Source: Stropharia rugosoannulata
Lineage: Eukaryota; Basidiomycota; Agaricomycetes; Agaricales; Strophariaceae
Direction: 5' to 3'
DNA: 64,000 nucleotides
Assembly (NCBI GenBank): GCA_028532985.1
Contig: JANCIK010000010.1
Coordinates: 1,488,001-1,552,000 of the forward strand
The position numbers and the translations under genes were made by a program. The notes beneath the pieces are model-generated. The model worked only from the letters and a program-made list of their open reading frames with translations, was not told the origin of the DNA and did not search any database. Of the stretch, positions 43,071 to 55,841 are shown piece after piece. Position 1 is the stretch's first letter, and every line of letters begins with the position of its first letter.

Positions 43071-46000
43071 TCAGGCAATGAGAGACCAGCGTTCCGAGTC
43101 CACTGGCGCGGTAGCTAAAATTTAATTGGTTATAGAGAGTCACTGGGAATGGAAGCTTGCAACCAACTTACCAAGGACCTTCAAGTCTGTACGGTATGCC
43201 GCCATTCTCCACTTCTGCTGGCGCATTTTCTCATACCAGGACTTGCTCATCTTCCAAGTTACCACGCGCTTCGATAAGTCGACCTCCGTGCTTAACATAA
43301 CCTGCAAATCAGAAGATGGGACTTGTAGGCTTTGTCCTTCTAAAATTTGTGGTAGAAACTCGGGAATATCCCCGATGCCCATGCCGTTGAAGAATATGAT
43401 CCCCATCATGGGGCAGAATGGTGATATCAAGGGTCCCCACTGACGACCACGAAGACTGAATTCTAAGCGCACGGGGTCCACCTTTGCAGAATATGTTTTA
43501 ATATCTTCGACCAGAGACTTTGGGATATTAACCGCGAACGGCAGTGCGTCCTTCGTCAGCGCTAAAATCACCTCCAAATCAGCTTTCCATGGGGCGAGGT
43601 TGATTTTTCGCGCGGCCTTCCTATTGTACGCATGCGAAGTTGGTATGGGAAGTATTCCAGTATATGGGACAGCCGAAGTAATCAACTTATCGTCGATAAC
43701 GCTTTGCAGAAAGTCGCCAATCCAATGGCTAGGAAACCCGACATGGCAAAGACGGATGAGAACATGGAGGAATGCACCTAGGTTATTAGGCATCTCAATC
43801 TTGCGTGGAGGAGCTTCAGGTGTCCCACTACATAGCGTGCAAACCAAGAGGTGGGATAGCCAAGCATGTAGTTCATTTTTCGATGCCAATTCGCTAAGAG
43901 AACGAGGCAACTCCATTTTTTGAAGAATATTATCATCCCAGCAAGTACCATCGGGTTTTATTACCTTGCATCCCAGGAAGCGCGGTATATCATGCGGAAG
44001 GAGAAGTGTGTAACTACGATAGGAGAATATAAATTTCTATCTTTTCTGATACATTTCGCACTCACTTGTAACAGAAGTCTGCCAAAGTCGACCACGATCC
44101 AGTATTCAATAAGCAATTTGCCATCACAAGCCCTTCTGGTTCAAGATAAGGGGTGAGATGAACTGCGGTATTAAGTATGCCGTGTGTATAATCACTGTAG
44201 TTCATAAACATTGTATTCAGCTTGAAGAGACAGTATGGAGAGTGACTTACGGCACGTTGCTCAACCACATGCGAGTGAAGCGGTTAGGGAAATCCTTGGG
44301 CCTCTCACCAAGCTCTCCAGCAAATAATTTGGTAGTACCCGTGAGGACGTCCGAGACAATGACTTCTACTTTTAGAGTGTTCTGTAGCACCCACATTGAA
44401 TTGGCAACTAGCTCGAAGAATTGTGTCGTTATAGCAAAAGCCGTATTGCCCTTGCAGAATGAAGGTGGCTTCCCCCTCTGAAATTCTTTGATGAAGTTGA
44501 AGAACGGAGTAATACAGTGATAGGCGTCACTGTTGAATAACGGATAACCCGGCATCGCGCCAAAGAGCGGATGTTCTGTTGAACGGCAATCCTACATCAA
44601 TATTCAATGCGTTCGTAAGAATATTCGAGCAACCAGTTCACAACTTATACGTACAAAAATAGTGGGGTTGGGTTTCCAAGTCGTCTCAACTTCTTTCCTG
44701 ACAGCCTCGTACATGTTTCCTGAGGCGGACGTATAAGAGTTGACTAGCTTCTCCAGTACAGGGTGTCGGGAAAGGAGCGGCTTCGGGGGTACAAGAACCA
44801 TAGTTTCGTTGAACATTTTCCGTTCCGCAACTGGGTCGTTGTATATGTCACCTCCCTTCTCTCGATTTTTCTTCGATATAGTGGCCAGTTTTGCCTCCGG
44901 ATTATTGGGATTGACTCCCATAAACGAAGTCATGAAATTGTCCATCATCTCGGATTGAGGGTTAGAACCCTTGCGATTCTGAAGGAATACTGAGGTTGAC
45001 TTGGGCAGAGGTTTAGACCAGTATTCGAGGACCTCCAAAATAGCTGGTATACTGTTTTTGTTGATATGAAGACACTTTGAAAGGCTGTTTCTGTCTTGTG
45101 AAAGCTCGTCCACTAAAGCACGGGCTGTGTCCATAACACTGAGGATTGATAGAATAAGTCGTCCGATGATAAGACAAAAAATATTTGCCATTATTACTCA
45201 CATTCTATGGCAGTAGTCTGGCATCAGCAGTGTGCCGTACATGTAGAAGAGAGTAGCGTATAACTCGATCCGTTTAGAGTTATCATTGTTAAGTCTAGTC
45301 GCCAGAATTCGGCGCACCAAGGACATGACCATGATCACGCGTGCCAGACTGGCAGGATGTATGTCGATCAACGTCATATGCATTTGGCACCCGTCGATGG
45401 GTTCCAATGTTCCCGGCTCGTCAGCCATGTCCGCAAGGTGTATGATAGTACCGAAAACATGGCGGGCTGAAGAGCCGAAAGTGTTAGTCATATATGTAAT
45501 TTCAAAAGACAAATATATGCACCATCACCAGAGCCTCCAAAAAGAAACGACCAGTCTTCGCGGCCCTCGTACTGAGGAGAGTCGAGGGAGTACTCATCTG
45601 TGTTGTTAATACCACCCATGTATGATTGGACTTCGTCGTGGCCGAACTTAGTATGTCGACGTTAGTATGTAGGTTTATATCATAATTGAGCGGCAAAAGT
45701 TGTTACCGTGTAATATTCCAACGTAGGGTCACTATATGTCATGCATTAGACGCGTCGCGTAGAAGAACAAACCACACGCACGCTCTGGACTTGAAGATAG
45801 GTATGGTCATGAGACGCGCCTTTGCATCCGTTCGATCGCCACAATCACTATCCCGGATTGCTCGCCACTGTTCCCAAGCGCACTTCATTTCTTGTATCTT
45901 TGGATCAGCCCCATTTTTACATCCAAATCGTTCGATGTCGCGTGCAATCCCCTTTTGATTGGTAGCAGATATATCGACGGCTTCGCAGTTCGTGATCTCT

Positions 46001-46430
46001 TCATTTGTGTGGTAGATGTGAATGCAGGCTTTAGCAAAACGTGTCGCAAGCTTAATCGCAAGGGGTTCATCTTCTAGGAGTATTTCGTCACCTCTTTCAG
46101 TCGACTTTGTTCGAAGGAGTGCCCAGCTCTTCGCAATGGAACTAATAGAATCAGAGTACTTTCCAGCTTCATACTGAGCGGCGCTAAGATTAGAAGAGTA
46201 TTTTGGTATGTTCTGAGCAAGGTCTACAGCCTGACACAATAGTCAGTCCTGTTTGAAGCTATGAAAATCGGTCAAAGCAAAAGTTACGGCTTGAAAAAGT
46301 TCTTGTGCTCTTCAAATAGGGATAATGAACGATGATACCACCAAAGAGTGCCGGGTCTATTGAACACGTACTTGTCAAGTTTGCCATCTTTATAGAATGC
46401 GCTTCCCTGTTGACTTGCGAGTTCTGCCAT
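43071..46430 (-). CDS. TPR and DUF4470 domain-containing protein
   Basis: Twelve exons (46430-46372, 46309-46288, 46230-45782, 45731-45707, 45646-45523, 45466-45202, 45138-44655, 44591-44251, 44194-44066, 44013-43965, 43910-43172, 43114-43071) give 909 aa. The N-terminus is a TPR-like pair of helices (GSAFYKDGKLDKAQELFQAAVDL, then YSSNLSAAQYEAGKY). The frame through it needs a 22-nt exon. A DUF4470-like block follows at about residues 215-320 (FLFGGSGDARHVFGTIIHLAD, then DIHPASLARVIMVMSLVRRIL). The long C-terminal part (YTHGILNTAVHLTPYLEPEGLVMANC and others) has no motif I can name. DUF4470 also occurs in the dynein assembly factor DNAAF3; basidiomycetes lack cilia, so the role here is unknown. 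No signal peptide; probably cytosolic. Confidence 0.85.
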
Positions 46431-48115
46431 TATAACCCGTAGGTTAACTTGTGTAATACCGCTCGTCTACTCTGTAGTGTGGTTCAAACCAAGTTCAAAT
46501 TTGAAAGGACGCGACTTCAACACGACTCGTGTTTACTCTTCTGATGGCCTGCCTTATTTGTACATTTCCGTCAACTGAGCTGGAGCCGCCGAGACCGCAG
46601 TGCAAATAATTAAATAGGCTACAAGCCAACTACAAGCGCAGTCGCAGTGAATATTGAGTGCAACCAAGAGGTGTAATGGTTTGGGTGCTGTCCCGTCGCG
46701 ACTATAAGTTGGGCAGGCGTCAAGTTCGTGCATAAATCAGCATGTACATATAAGTACGTAAAAGCAAGGGGTTTGAGGTGGCATTTGGTTTATTGTTCAT
46801 TTGATAGGATCAGTTCCTGGGGTAGGTATGCACTAAGCGCCCGAAGTCAAAGATGTTCGAATAGCACCCACCTAGAAGATGAAGGCGAAAGAAACTCGGA
46901 GGTTTTGCCTCAAAGAATAGGGATACGGGCGCGACATTCACAGTCCTCCGAATTCTCGCGATGCAGTCGTTCCATGTATTCCTTCCTCTTTGGCGACATT
47001 AACGGCTGTGGCTGTTCACGAGACCGCGGCGTAGATGAAATAGGGATATTTTCCGGCTCGGCCGTCTGTCGTTCATTCTCGAGAAGTTGTGTATCAGTGC
47101 GTTCGCGCTGTTTGTCTTTGATCTGGTTTTTCTGGTTGTCTCTGCTCTTCCGTCTCCAGCCCTGCCAACGCAGAATCCAGTTGTTTTGATTGTCTTGTCT
47201 TCTGAGCGCGGTAGACTGCCTCTCCTCCGAGTCCACTGTGGTGAAGGCGACAGCTTCGGGACTTCGCGAGTGAGTCTGAGACAGTGTGAGTTCAGCCATT
47301 TTCACTACAGGGACGGTCTCTAACTGATCGTCGTGGTGGTGTTTGAGCGTCAGAAGCGAGAACAGACGATTGGGAGATGGTACTGTTCAGGAGCCTTGAA
47401 TAGGAGTTGAGGTTAATATGAAGTCAATCATGTCTAGGTCTACTTTTATGCTCGGATCCATGACGCTTTTGACCCACCTGTGCCAAAGCGGAGCAGTACC
47501 ATTTCCACAATGTACTAATGAAAATAGAAATAGATTGTTTGAAGTTGATTGGAAGGCTATTCAATTGCTATTCAATGGGAATTTCTCCAAGGAATTTCGG
47601 ATTTCGACTAAGCGCAGATTACTGCATTTCTGAATCCAACAACGAATGGTCTCTCAGGAACGAAGAGTATACATACGTAGAAAGCCTTAAATTTCAGCCT
47701 GAAGCTTGTATGTTCAACGTAGAAGGGCAATGCATGATGCATGAAGGATTGGAGTCGATGAGAGTCGTCAGGTACATAGCCTTTACCCTGCAGGGTCAGC
47801 TATGTACATATAATGTACACTCCGACCAAACTCCGCGGGTTCGGTGCGGAATTGGCCCGGACTCGGTTTCGCAAAGGTTTCGTTCATTTTCGTTGTTTCT
47901 ACATAACATGCATCTTAATTCAAATATTCGTTAACAGATTCCCTCGGCTTTTGGAATTAATCTAAAAGAAACAAAATGCGTCTACGATCAACATATGTTT
48001 TCTCCAACTTGATGCTTATATCGAAGGCTTGTTATGTTCTCGGTTGGGGTTAGGGCTGTTTGTCAATTACGGATGACGTGACGGTCACACGCGCGCTAAC
48101 TTGCACTCCAACAAC
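46431..48115. other. Mostly intergenic
   Basis: No well-supported gene. One minus-strand ORF at 46910-47305 is listed separately with low confidence. The SWP73-type gene promoter is at the right end. Confidence 0.5.
46910..47305 (-). CDS. Doubtful hypothetical ORF, charged
   Basis: An uninterrupted ORF of 131 codons, rich in Arg, Gln, Glu, Asn and Ser, with a basic centre and a C-terminus containing PKRKEYMERLHREN. It has no signal peptide, membrane segment or domain. Being intronless in a locus where nearly all genes are heavily spliced counts against it. It may be an exon of an unrecognised gene or chance. Confidence 0.25.
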   Translation of the reverse strand: MKMAELTLSQTHSRSPEAVAFTTVDSEERQSTALRRQDNQNNWILRWQGWRRKSRDNQKNQIKDKQRERTDTQLLENERQTAEPENIPISSTPRSREQPQPLMSPKRKEYMERLHRENSEDCECRARIPIL

Positions 48116-49794
48116 ATGGACGGTCCCAAAGCTACCAAGTACGTTCCCTATACACAAAAGCTTAGTTGGGCACTCCTTACAGTCAGGTAATAGAAAAAGA
48201 AAACTTTTGGACAAGTCCATTCCCAATGTTATCCTCCAAAATCCCGAGTTTGCCCAAGACTCGCGCATGTATCAGGACCTACTTGACATGGAACGGAAAT
48301 TGGACTGGACCATGACAAGGAAACGGGTTGAAGTGCAGGATGCCTTGGGCAGGACACCAACTGTAAGTACTGTAGATCAATCAAAGTCGACCATGGACTC
48401 ATTCGGTGCATTGACTTGTAGACTACGCGAACATTGCGGATCTTCATGAGCCATACTGTCTCAGGACAGACTTGGCAAAACACGTCTGATATGCCTGCAG
48501 TAACGAACTTCGAGACCGGGGAAGGAATACCTGCTTGGGCGTTCAAGATTGAGGGGCGGCTCCTTGAGGTGCGCCGACTTTGCTGCCATCCATTCATATA
48601 GCGAATACAGGGCTGACCGTATTATTCCCAGGTTCCTAATCAACGGCATAAGGACAAGAATCCCCCAAGAAAATTCTCTACGATGATTAAACGTATGGTT
48701 ATCGAACTAGACCGTGACCCTTCCCTATATCCGGATGGCAATATTGTCGAGGTAAGCGCTCGTCCTCATGCATTTGAGGATAATGAATCTTGACAAGTTC
48801 TGTTCAGTGGCCACGGGCCCCTGGTCACCACAACCCAGCACTAGACGGGTTCACAGTCAGAAGGACAGGCGATGTGCCTACAAAAATACGCGTCCTAATG
48901 TACCTAGACCACTTCCCAGAACAGTATAAAGTTCTTCCAGAGCTTGGTACGCAACTTTCTCTAACGCTTGATTTCCGCCTAAATGTTTGTATAGGTAGTA
49001 TTCTTGGTATCAAAGAGGAGAGTCGGATGGGGGTGATACAGGCGTTGTGGAACTATATCAAACTACAAGGCTTGCAGGACAAAGTCGACAGACGTATGAT
49101 ACGCGCTGACGACAAGCTTAGACTAGTGAGTTGCGCGTTTTTTTCTTTTCTTTTCGGTGGTGAACAGTGCTTCGTAGATATTTGGGGGTGACTGTCTTCA
49201 TTTCCAAAAGCTCCCCGAGCTTGTCAACCGCTTTCTTGCAGCTCCTGATCCCATCATGCTATATTATAATCTCAATCCAACTGTCCCTCCGCCCGAGAGG
49301 CCGTCAGCGTGGGACGTGGAAATTAAGACGGAGGACACGGCGCTCAAAAACCGAATGGCCGTTACAGTCAATGCTAGCAAAGAGTCGGCGCAGACCCTGC
49401 TTAAACTCGACGAAGAGGTGGCTATTGGCTCTTTGTATATCATAACCCTCTATTTTGACCTTGCTTTTGTCTAGATTGCACTCCTTGCGCAATCTCTCCA
49501 CAATTCGCACATGAAACGTACTTTCCTTGAGTCATTCGCAAGTGATCCTGCTCAGTTTATCCAAACGTGGCTGGAATCGCAATCAAGAGATCTCGAAAAT
49601 ATCATGGGCAGTGGGCCGTCAGAGGGAGCGACTGTGCGGCAAGAAGAATTAAAACGCAGCGAGTTTTTCCAGTTGCCATGGGTCGAAGAGGTATGTAGTT
49701 CACTTATATGATTCTGCGATCGTTGCTGAACGACTGTTTATAGGCTGTAGCTATCTCAGAAGGCGCCCGTCTCGCTGGGAAAGGCATGGCGTAA
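48116..49794 (+). CDS. SWI/SNF or RSC complex subunit, SWP73/RSC6/BAF60 family (SWIB domain)
   Basis: Nine exons (48116-48138, 48194-48362, 48422-48568, 48632-48751, 48808-48946, 48995-49125, 49211-49417, 49475-49690, 49744-49794) give 400 aa. The start is a 23-nt exon joined at Lys-Lys-Arg-Lys-Leu, followed by DKSIPN, a block with YQDLLDMERKLDWTMTRKR, a middle domain with TLRIFMSHTVSGQTW and WAFKIEGRLLE, the SWIB/MDM2-like domain (TKIRVLMYLDHFPEQYKVLPELGSILGIKEESRMGVIQALWNYIKLQGLQD), and a C-terminal helical region. This order defines the SWP73/BAF60 family, core nuclear subunits of SWI/SNF and RSC chromatin remodellers. Whether it serves SWI/SNF, RSC or both is not decidable here. Splice phases are all consistent. 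Confidence 0.93.
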
Positions 49795-50876
49795 ATCTTT
49801 TGTTATTTATCGTCGAGTATGTTTGAATCTTGTACGCGCCCTGTTAATTATTGTATTCTATATGATACCTTTATGTCGAACTTCTGTGCTATACGTCGCT
49901 TCCCCTATCCTTTGAGAGACATTTGTCACCACGCGCTTTTTATTACCCCTGCGTGTCTTTTCTTCCTCGTCACTTTACGTTTGGTTTTTGGCAGGACTCA
50001 CTCTCTTCGTATCTATTTTGGGGGAATTATCTTAATCGCTGACCTATTATCGCGGTGCTGATTGGGCAAGTATCAAGTCATTGTACAAGTTCCATTTCTT
50101 TGTGTGCACTTGACACTGGTGCATGTTCCTCCTTGTCCCTATTTTTGACACCTCCGCAGCACACCATTTAATATCGACGACATCCATCATCTGTGACCTG
50201 GCTCTCGACTGTAGATTCTCCATTCAGCCATCGTTGTCTATGTTCTTTCGTAGTGCTCTTTATATAAAATACGCAGGACAAGCAAGCCCTGGTGGATTCG
50301 CGACTCGGGTTATGTCAAGAAGTGTTGGGTAGTAGTGGGTAGTATCGCCCGAGATGACCAATGCGTTATTGTTGTTAACAACAAGTCTGTTGGTAACCAT
50401 TCGCAATATGCGTTGTAGGCCATTGCACAGGCAGAATAAGACTCATTATCCTTCAGACGCACGCGCAGACAACAAAATGGCCAACAATGCTGGTCGTGAA
50501 TGACGTCCTATAACGTTGCTGCTTGCAACCATCTCGCAGACATCGGAATTTAATCAACATCAAATCAGGACGTAGAAATCAAATGCGCAGCCCCGAGTGC
50601 GATTTTAACTGCTGTAGTTGTATTTTATCTGCAAAGTATAATCTGTACCCTAGTCCAGCCTGCCTTTTGTGGGCATAGTACCAAGTGCTAAGCATAGGAT
50701 AAGAAGGGCAGAGTGTACGGAAATGGCGGGAAGAAGCAGTGCCACCTCATCTGATCGACACGGAGATGGCTCGGCTATGACTCGGCATCCCCCGTTATAA
50801 TTCAGTTATAGACCCACTTTGAACAAAACTTGAGCCACTCGGGTTTCCTTAGACTTTAGCACACAACGACCACAGG
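49795..50876. other. Intergenic, no gene seen
   Basis: About 1.1 kb of AT-rich sequence without a supported gene; it contains the promoter of the BAR-SH3 gene. Confidence 0.5.
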
Positions 50877-53539
50877 ATGGCCAGTAGACAGGCGCGTTCT
50901 TTGACTAACTACTCGCATATGCGCTAACAAATGGTCTGCAGTTGGGACGACTCCGCCAGGTCAGCTCCTGTTCTTAAATTATACTCGGGCCACAGCTAAT
51001 CATGCCACTTGGTTTCTTTTCCATTCACAGTGGGCAGGCGAGGTGATTTCTACGCGCGAGAAAGCTCCAGTGGATGACGAGTTTCTGGAACTCGAGAAAG
51101 ATGTACAGCTTAGAAGAGAGGGCGTGCAAAAGTAAGCATATACGTCATTAATGCAGACACTGTTACGCTTTTGTATTGACTTTTGCATTGGCGTATAGGT
51201 TGACGACTGCGTCCGAGGCTTATCATCATGCCCTGTCCAAGACGAAGTCAAGTGATGCTCTGACGGACGAGGAGAAGATGCTACCTATTGACTCCCTTGG
51301 CCTCGTCATGATCGGCCACGGGGAGGAATTTAGAGACGAGTCGGTGTTCGGTCAGTTTATCAATCAATCAACATATCATTCCCGCCGCTCTTTGCTGATG
51401 TCGTATGCGTGTTGTCCAGGAAAGGCACTAGTGAAACTAGGCCGGGCACATTGTAAAGTTGCAACACTTCAGGAAGCGTATGCATTGACTTTCAAGGACA
51501 CTTTCCTCGCGTCTATGGACCGCTTTAAAGAGCAATTTAAGGAATATGAATCTCTCAAGAAAAAGCTAGAAAATAGACGGTATGCTCACGTTCCGCTTAT
51601 ATGAACTAATTGCCGATTGAAATATGTACTTAGAACTATTTATGACTCTGCTGCAACAAAGTTTGAAAAGGTTCAAAATAGCAGCAAGAAGGAGAAAGAC
51701 AGGCGCGAAGCAGAGGATGAATTAGAGAGAGCCAGGCAACGCTAGTATGTTTCTCGATTAAACTTGTTGCTGTTGTTCTTATGATATATCTTCTAGTGAC
51801 GAAACTGCTGAAGATATGCGGGCACATACACGAGCCATTCAAGAAAACGAACACAATCAACTTAAAGAACTTTCCGATTTCTTGGATCTTGAGGTCAACT
51901 TCGTCCAATCCTATCTAGACATTTTGAAGGATGTGAAGGCTGATATGTCGTGAGTTTCTTTTCTTACATTTGTGTATCGAAAAAATCTCATACTTCCGTT
52001 ATAAGTTCTGATTCTAAACGAAATACGCGAACGAATGGCGTTAATGGCGTATCCAGTATTCGCCCCGCCTCGAGGACCAGCTTCAAGCATAAGAATGGGA
52101 AGGACCGCGTAGATTCTGCAACACCTACAGCCGAGTCGTCGGAGGACGAAGATACTAAGACGAGGAGATTGTCTATATCCAGTATACGTTCTCGTCGTGG
52201 GTCCACTTCCAGTCGGCCACCCTCACGTCCATCGTCTCGGCTTTCTAGGAAGCGCAAAGATAGTGTTTCCGCTTCCCCTGATGAAAAGGAAAAGGCAAAA
52301 GATGGGACTGAAAAGACGAGGAAGATGAGCGTTAGCGGTTGGGCAACGAGTGCTGTCGAGTCTGTTACCGGTGCCGGACGTGGCACGGGCAAGAAGAGCA
52401 AGGACACTGACTCGTTCACGGCATTGGACGATCCTTCCACTGGGGTACCCAGCGACGACTCAAACGGTCACAAGGTCAGAAAGTCATCCAGTTTCCGGGG
52501 AATTGCTCGTTCGTCAAAGAACAAATCCAAGGAAAATCTCTCCACATCCCAAGGAACCCCGAAGATTTTGGCCCCACCTTCTCTGCAGGGCAAGGTGGTG
52601 CGAGCATTGTACGATTTCTCGGGGTCCTCGGATGAATTAAGTTTCAAGACCGGGAATGAGATCGTCGTGGTTAATGAGGTACTAGATGACTGGTGGATGG
52701 GCGAGCTCAACGGCCAACAGGGTCTGTTCCCTGCATCGTACACACAACCTCTTGGATCAAGCAACTCTTCAGCCAACCGCACGCCTAGGATGAACCCATT
52801 GCATTTGCAGCCCGAGGCATTACATGCATATGACAACGACCACGACCACTATCTGACGAGCGACCTCGACGAAGAGCATATTATTGGCGCTACTCCGATG
52901 GCTGCAAACAAAAGCCCTATATTTTACGGAGCCTTCAACGACCAGGCAAGCATCACTGACAGTGCAGCGGAGAGCACAGCTGAAGAGGATGACGAAGAAT
53001 TCAACGCCTCCCACCCGCCTCCGCCTGTGCCTGCCCGCCGGCCTCTCCCAGACTTTGATTTTGACGACAACTGGGGCACGAAGTCGGCTACAGTGACCCC
53101 ATCGAAGAAGAGCGGGTATCTGGATCCCGCAGAGCAGCCGCTCATCAACCGTTCTCACAGTGACGAGACGTACAACGCACCTGCATCTTCTGCAACTGTG
53201 AACAACAATTCAACTCCGGTGAAGAAGATGCCGCCACCCCCGCCCCCCAGACGGTTCGCTAGCGCCACACCGATGCCGACGCCGCCGATCCCTGAGCGCA
53301 GGCTGCCCGGTCATCAGTCGACGTCATCCATCATCTCGCGCTCTAGCCATAATTCGACCACGTCGCTGTCGAACCCCGGAAATATGAGCGGTATCGGGGC
53401 TGCATATGACAGGTCGCCGTTTGACAGTGCCGTCGAGTTGAACGACGTTAAAGGCGCAGGCGATGTCTGCCAGAACTTCAGGCAAAATCCCTTCAAGCAG
53501 AAGGGAATGTGCAGTAATTGTCTGCAATTCCACCAGTAA
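50877..53539 (+). CDS. BAR and SH3 domain protein (endophilin/Mug137-like)
   Basis: Eight exons (50877-50891, 50942-50959, 51031-51131, 51199-51350, 51420-51579, 51634-51744, 51797-51949, 52006-53539) give 747 aa. Residues about 5-237 form a coiled, charged BAR domain (WAGEVISTREK, FLELEKDVQLRR, SEAYHHALSK, FLDLEVNFVQSYLDILKDVKADM). A long Ser/Lys-rich disordered linker follows, then an SH3 domain at about 430-487 (VVRALYDFSGSSDELSFKTGNEI, DDWWMGELNGQQGLFPASY), then Pro-rich segments and a conserved-looking tail with NPFKQKGMCSNC. BAR-SH3 proteins sense membrane curvature and act in endocytosis with actin. The first two exons are only 15 and 18 nt, and the first intron has a GC donor; the encoded MASRQLGRLRQWAGEV start supports the model. 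Confidence 0.92.
50892..50941 (+). other. Probable GC-AG intron in the BAR-SH3 gene
   Basis: The donor reads GACAG/GCGCGT and the acceptor CTGCAG. Using the GT two bases further gives the wrong phase for the next exon. Confidence 0.65.
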
Positions 53540-54016
53540 TGGGGTAGATTTATACTCTTCTACTCTATGCTTTTACATTTCTTTATATGTGGTTTCGGTT
53601 GAGCAGAATTGCTATATACCCTAGTAAATACTCGAGGATGTACCATAGAGACCCTTTTGGGTGAATTAATATTACAATCAATATTTTTGACAGTGACCGT
53701 CGTCCTATAAAAATGCGATTCCTTCTTTCACTCTCGCTCTTCATCGATCATCCACTAAACTCTCCATTAAAGTATTTGCAATACTAATAACTCGTTGCAG
53801 TGAGACTAACAGATAATTGAAGGTGGATAATTGGTGGAGAATATAATAGGAATGAGATCACGACGTGACAGCGATGGAGTGACGGGCTATCTCCACATTC
53901 CTACCGCATTCTCCTGACATTCTCCAGCATTTCTCATACTCATCTGTCCCTGCGGGCCTTGTTCCTCTTTTATTTGCACGCTATCCCTCTGTTTAATATT
54001 CCACTCTAATACCACA
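53540..54016. other. Intergenic
   Basis: This holds the 3' region of the BAR-SH3 gene and the promoter of the Rheb gene. No gene is seen. Confidence 0.6.
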
Positions 54017-54945
54017 ATGTCCTCCAAGTCGTCCAACGCTCTTAAGAGACGAAAAATTGCGGTTTTGGGCTCTCGCTCCGTCGGTGAGTACTATTACCAG
54101 ACCATGTCCCACGTTTTGCAGCGGTTCCTCAGTGGCCAGAACGTCGAGTTTGCATCTGACCGTGTAAATGCCCAACGAGAAACACATATGCTTATTTTTA
54201 TCCGCCACAGGGAAATCGTCGCTGGTGAAACAGTTCATTGAGGTCAGTGTATAGTGAGGTCGACTGGCTGGCGCGGACTAACTGGCTTGCTTTCAGAACC
54301 ATTTTGTGGACTCTTACTACCCCACTATCGAGTCGACGTTTGCGAAGAGCGTGGTGTACAAGGGTGTTGAATATGATTGCCAAATAATTGACACTGCTGG
54401 ACAGGTGAGCAGGCCTTGCATCCCCTGTCTCCGCCCCTCTGCTGACTGAACCCTTGAAAGGACGAATACTCGCCGATAAATTCTCAGTACGCTATCGGGA
54501 TACACGGCTACGTACTCGTGTACTCTATAGCGTCAAAAAATTCGTTCAACATGATCCAGATCGTGTACGACAAAATCGTGGACTTCTGCGGGGTCAGCAA
54601 AATCCCTTGCGTCATTGTCGGCTCTAAGAGTGATCTCGCGATGTCGTAAGTACCTTTTGTTCATGGTGCGCGGACAATCAGGCGGAAGGCTGATCTTGAT
54701 GCAGACGTCAGGTGGACTCGAAGGACGGGGAGAAGCTGGCGAAGGAGATGGACTGTGCCTGGATAGAGACGAGTGCGAAGAATAACGTCAATGTCGGTGA
54801 GTACATACGGCCTGTCATTTAAGGTTTTGAATTTAATTCCACCTATCGTATAGGCAAGGTCTTTGAACTCTGCCTGCAAGAAATAGAAAGGCTGACAGCG
54901 CCGAACCAAACCGATCCGCCTGCAAAGTCTTGCGTGGTCATGTAG
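54017..54945 (+). CDS. RHB1: Rheb-type small GTPase
   Basis: Six exons (54017-54083, 54211-54242, 54297-54404, 54461-54645, 54705-54796, 54854-54945) give 191 aa. The P-loop GSRSVGKSS (residues 18-26) has the Arg typical of Rheb where Ras has Gly. Switch I reads YYPTIESTFAK, switch II DTAGQDEYSPIN (from 65), the G4 element is GSKSDL (123-128), and G5 is ETSAKNN. It ends in the prenylation box CVVM. Rheb activates TOR complex 1 in nutrient and growth control, on endomembranes. G4 has Ser124 where most Ras-superfamily members have Asn (NKxD), while Asp127 is kept; this may weaken guanine specificity or be lineage-typical. The rest is canonical. Confidence 0.95.
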
Positions 54946-55841
54946 AGGTTTAATATTAAGTTATCGATATATCTTCTTTTATTTCCTCGACTATGTTCTC
55001 TCTTCTTCTGTGATGCGGACTTTTCTCGGTTGTTTTACTCTATGCACTACAACGATTGTGATAGACTTTTCTCATCTCTTTCATTCTTTTACAATTGACT
55101 TTGTGGCTTTACTGTACTGTTTTTCGTGTCTTTAAAATTAGCAAACTTTTCATATGTTGCAAATAAGGAGCAGCCGAAATGACTGAAAGTTGTACTTATC
55201 ACATGTATGTCACAGAGCCTTCGCTTACATTCCGTGTATTTATTTATCTTTTGCGGTGGATGACAATTTATGGGCACTAGATCGGATGAACACCGGCACC
55301 TTGAGGTTACAAAAGTGGACTATAACTTCTGGCTAGTCTTGTTCTTTATTGTACTAGTAGTCCAGCACTGTTGAGTGAATATGACGGCTCTGCTTAACGG
55401 AGACATTTTAATTATTCGATCCTGTAATAGGTCCATTGTCAGTGGTCACCGCAACTTCATAAATTCTCATTGGATGTCGCGGTGGCAAGGCCGTAATGAT
55501 CTGGGAGTTTACTGTAGCACTTTTCGTTAAGGCAGGTCTAGCTCGGACAGAGAGAAGCGTATATTTACTTTGCTCTACATACAGATGGGTTTCCTCCTTT
55601 TTCCTTTAAGGTCTTGGTAATACGTCATGGCATGTACATATGATGGGCGCTTATCGTACCCTGAGCTCGGATATTGATCGCATCACAGGGACCTAAATGC
55701 ATCCGTTGTGGTTGAGACCCATAGTAAGCTTGAAGGTACACATGTAGCAACTACTTTATATTTATATTGAAGAGCTAGTGAAAATAGCAATGTCAACGAC
55801 TGGTTGTTTATAGTCAAGCAGTGGAATAGTGGATGATCACC
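54946..55841. other. Intergenic between convergent genes
   Basis: AT-rich sequence with no ORF above about 62 codons and no spliced model. Confidence 0.6.

Noticed and set aside
46288..46372. Reading straight through exon 1 of the DUF4470 gene
   Set aside because: It would add an unnatural Trp-Trp-rich stretch and end out of phase with the next exon. The 22-nt exon model restores a standard TPR.
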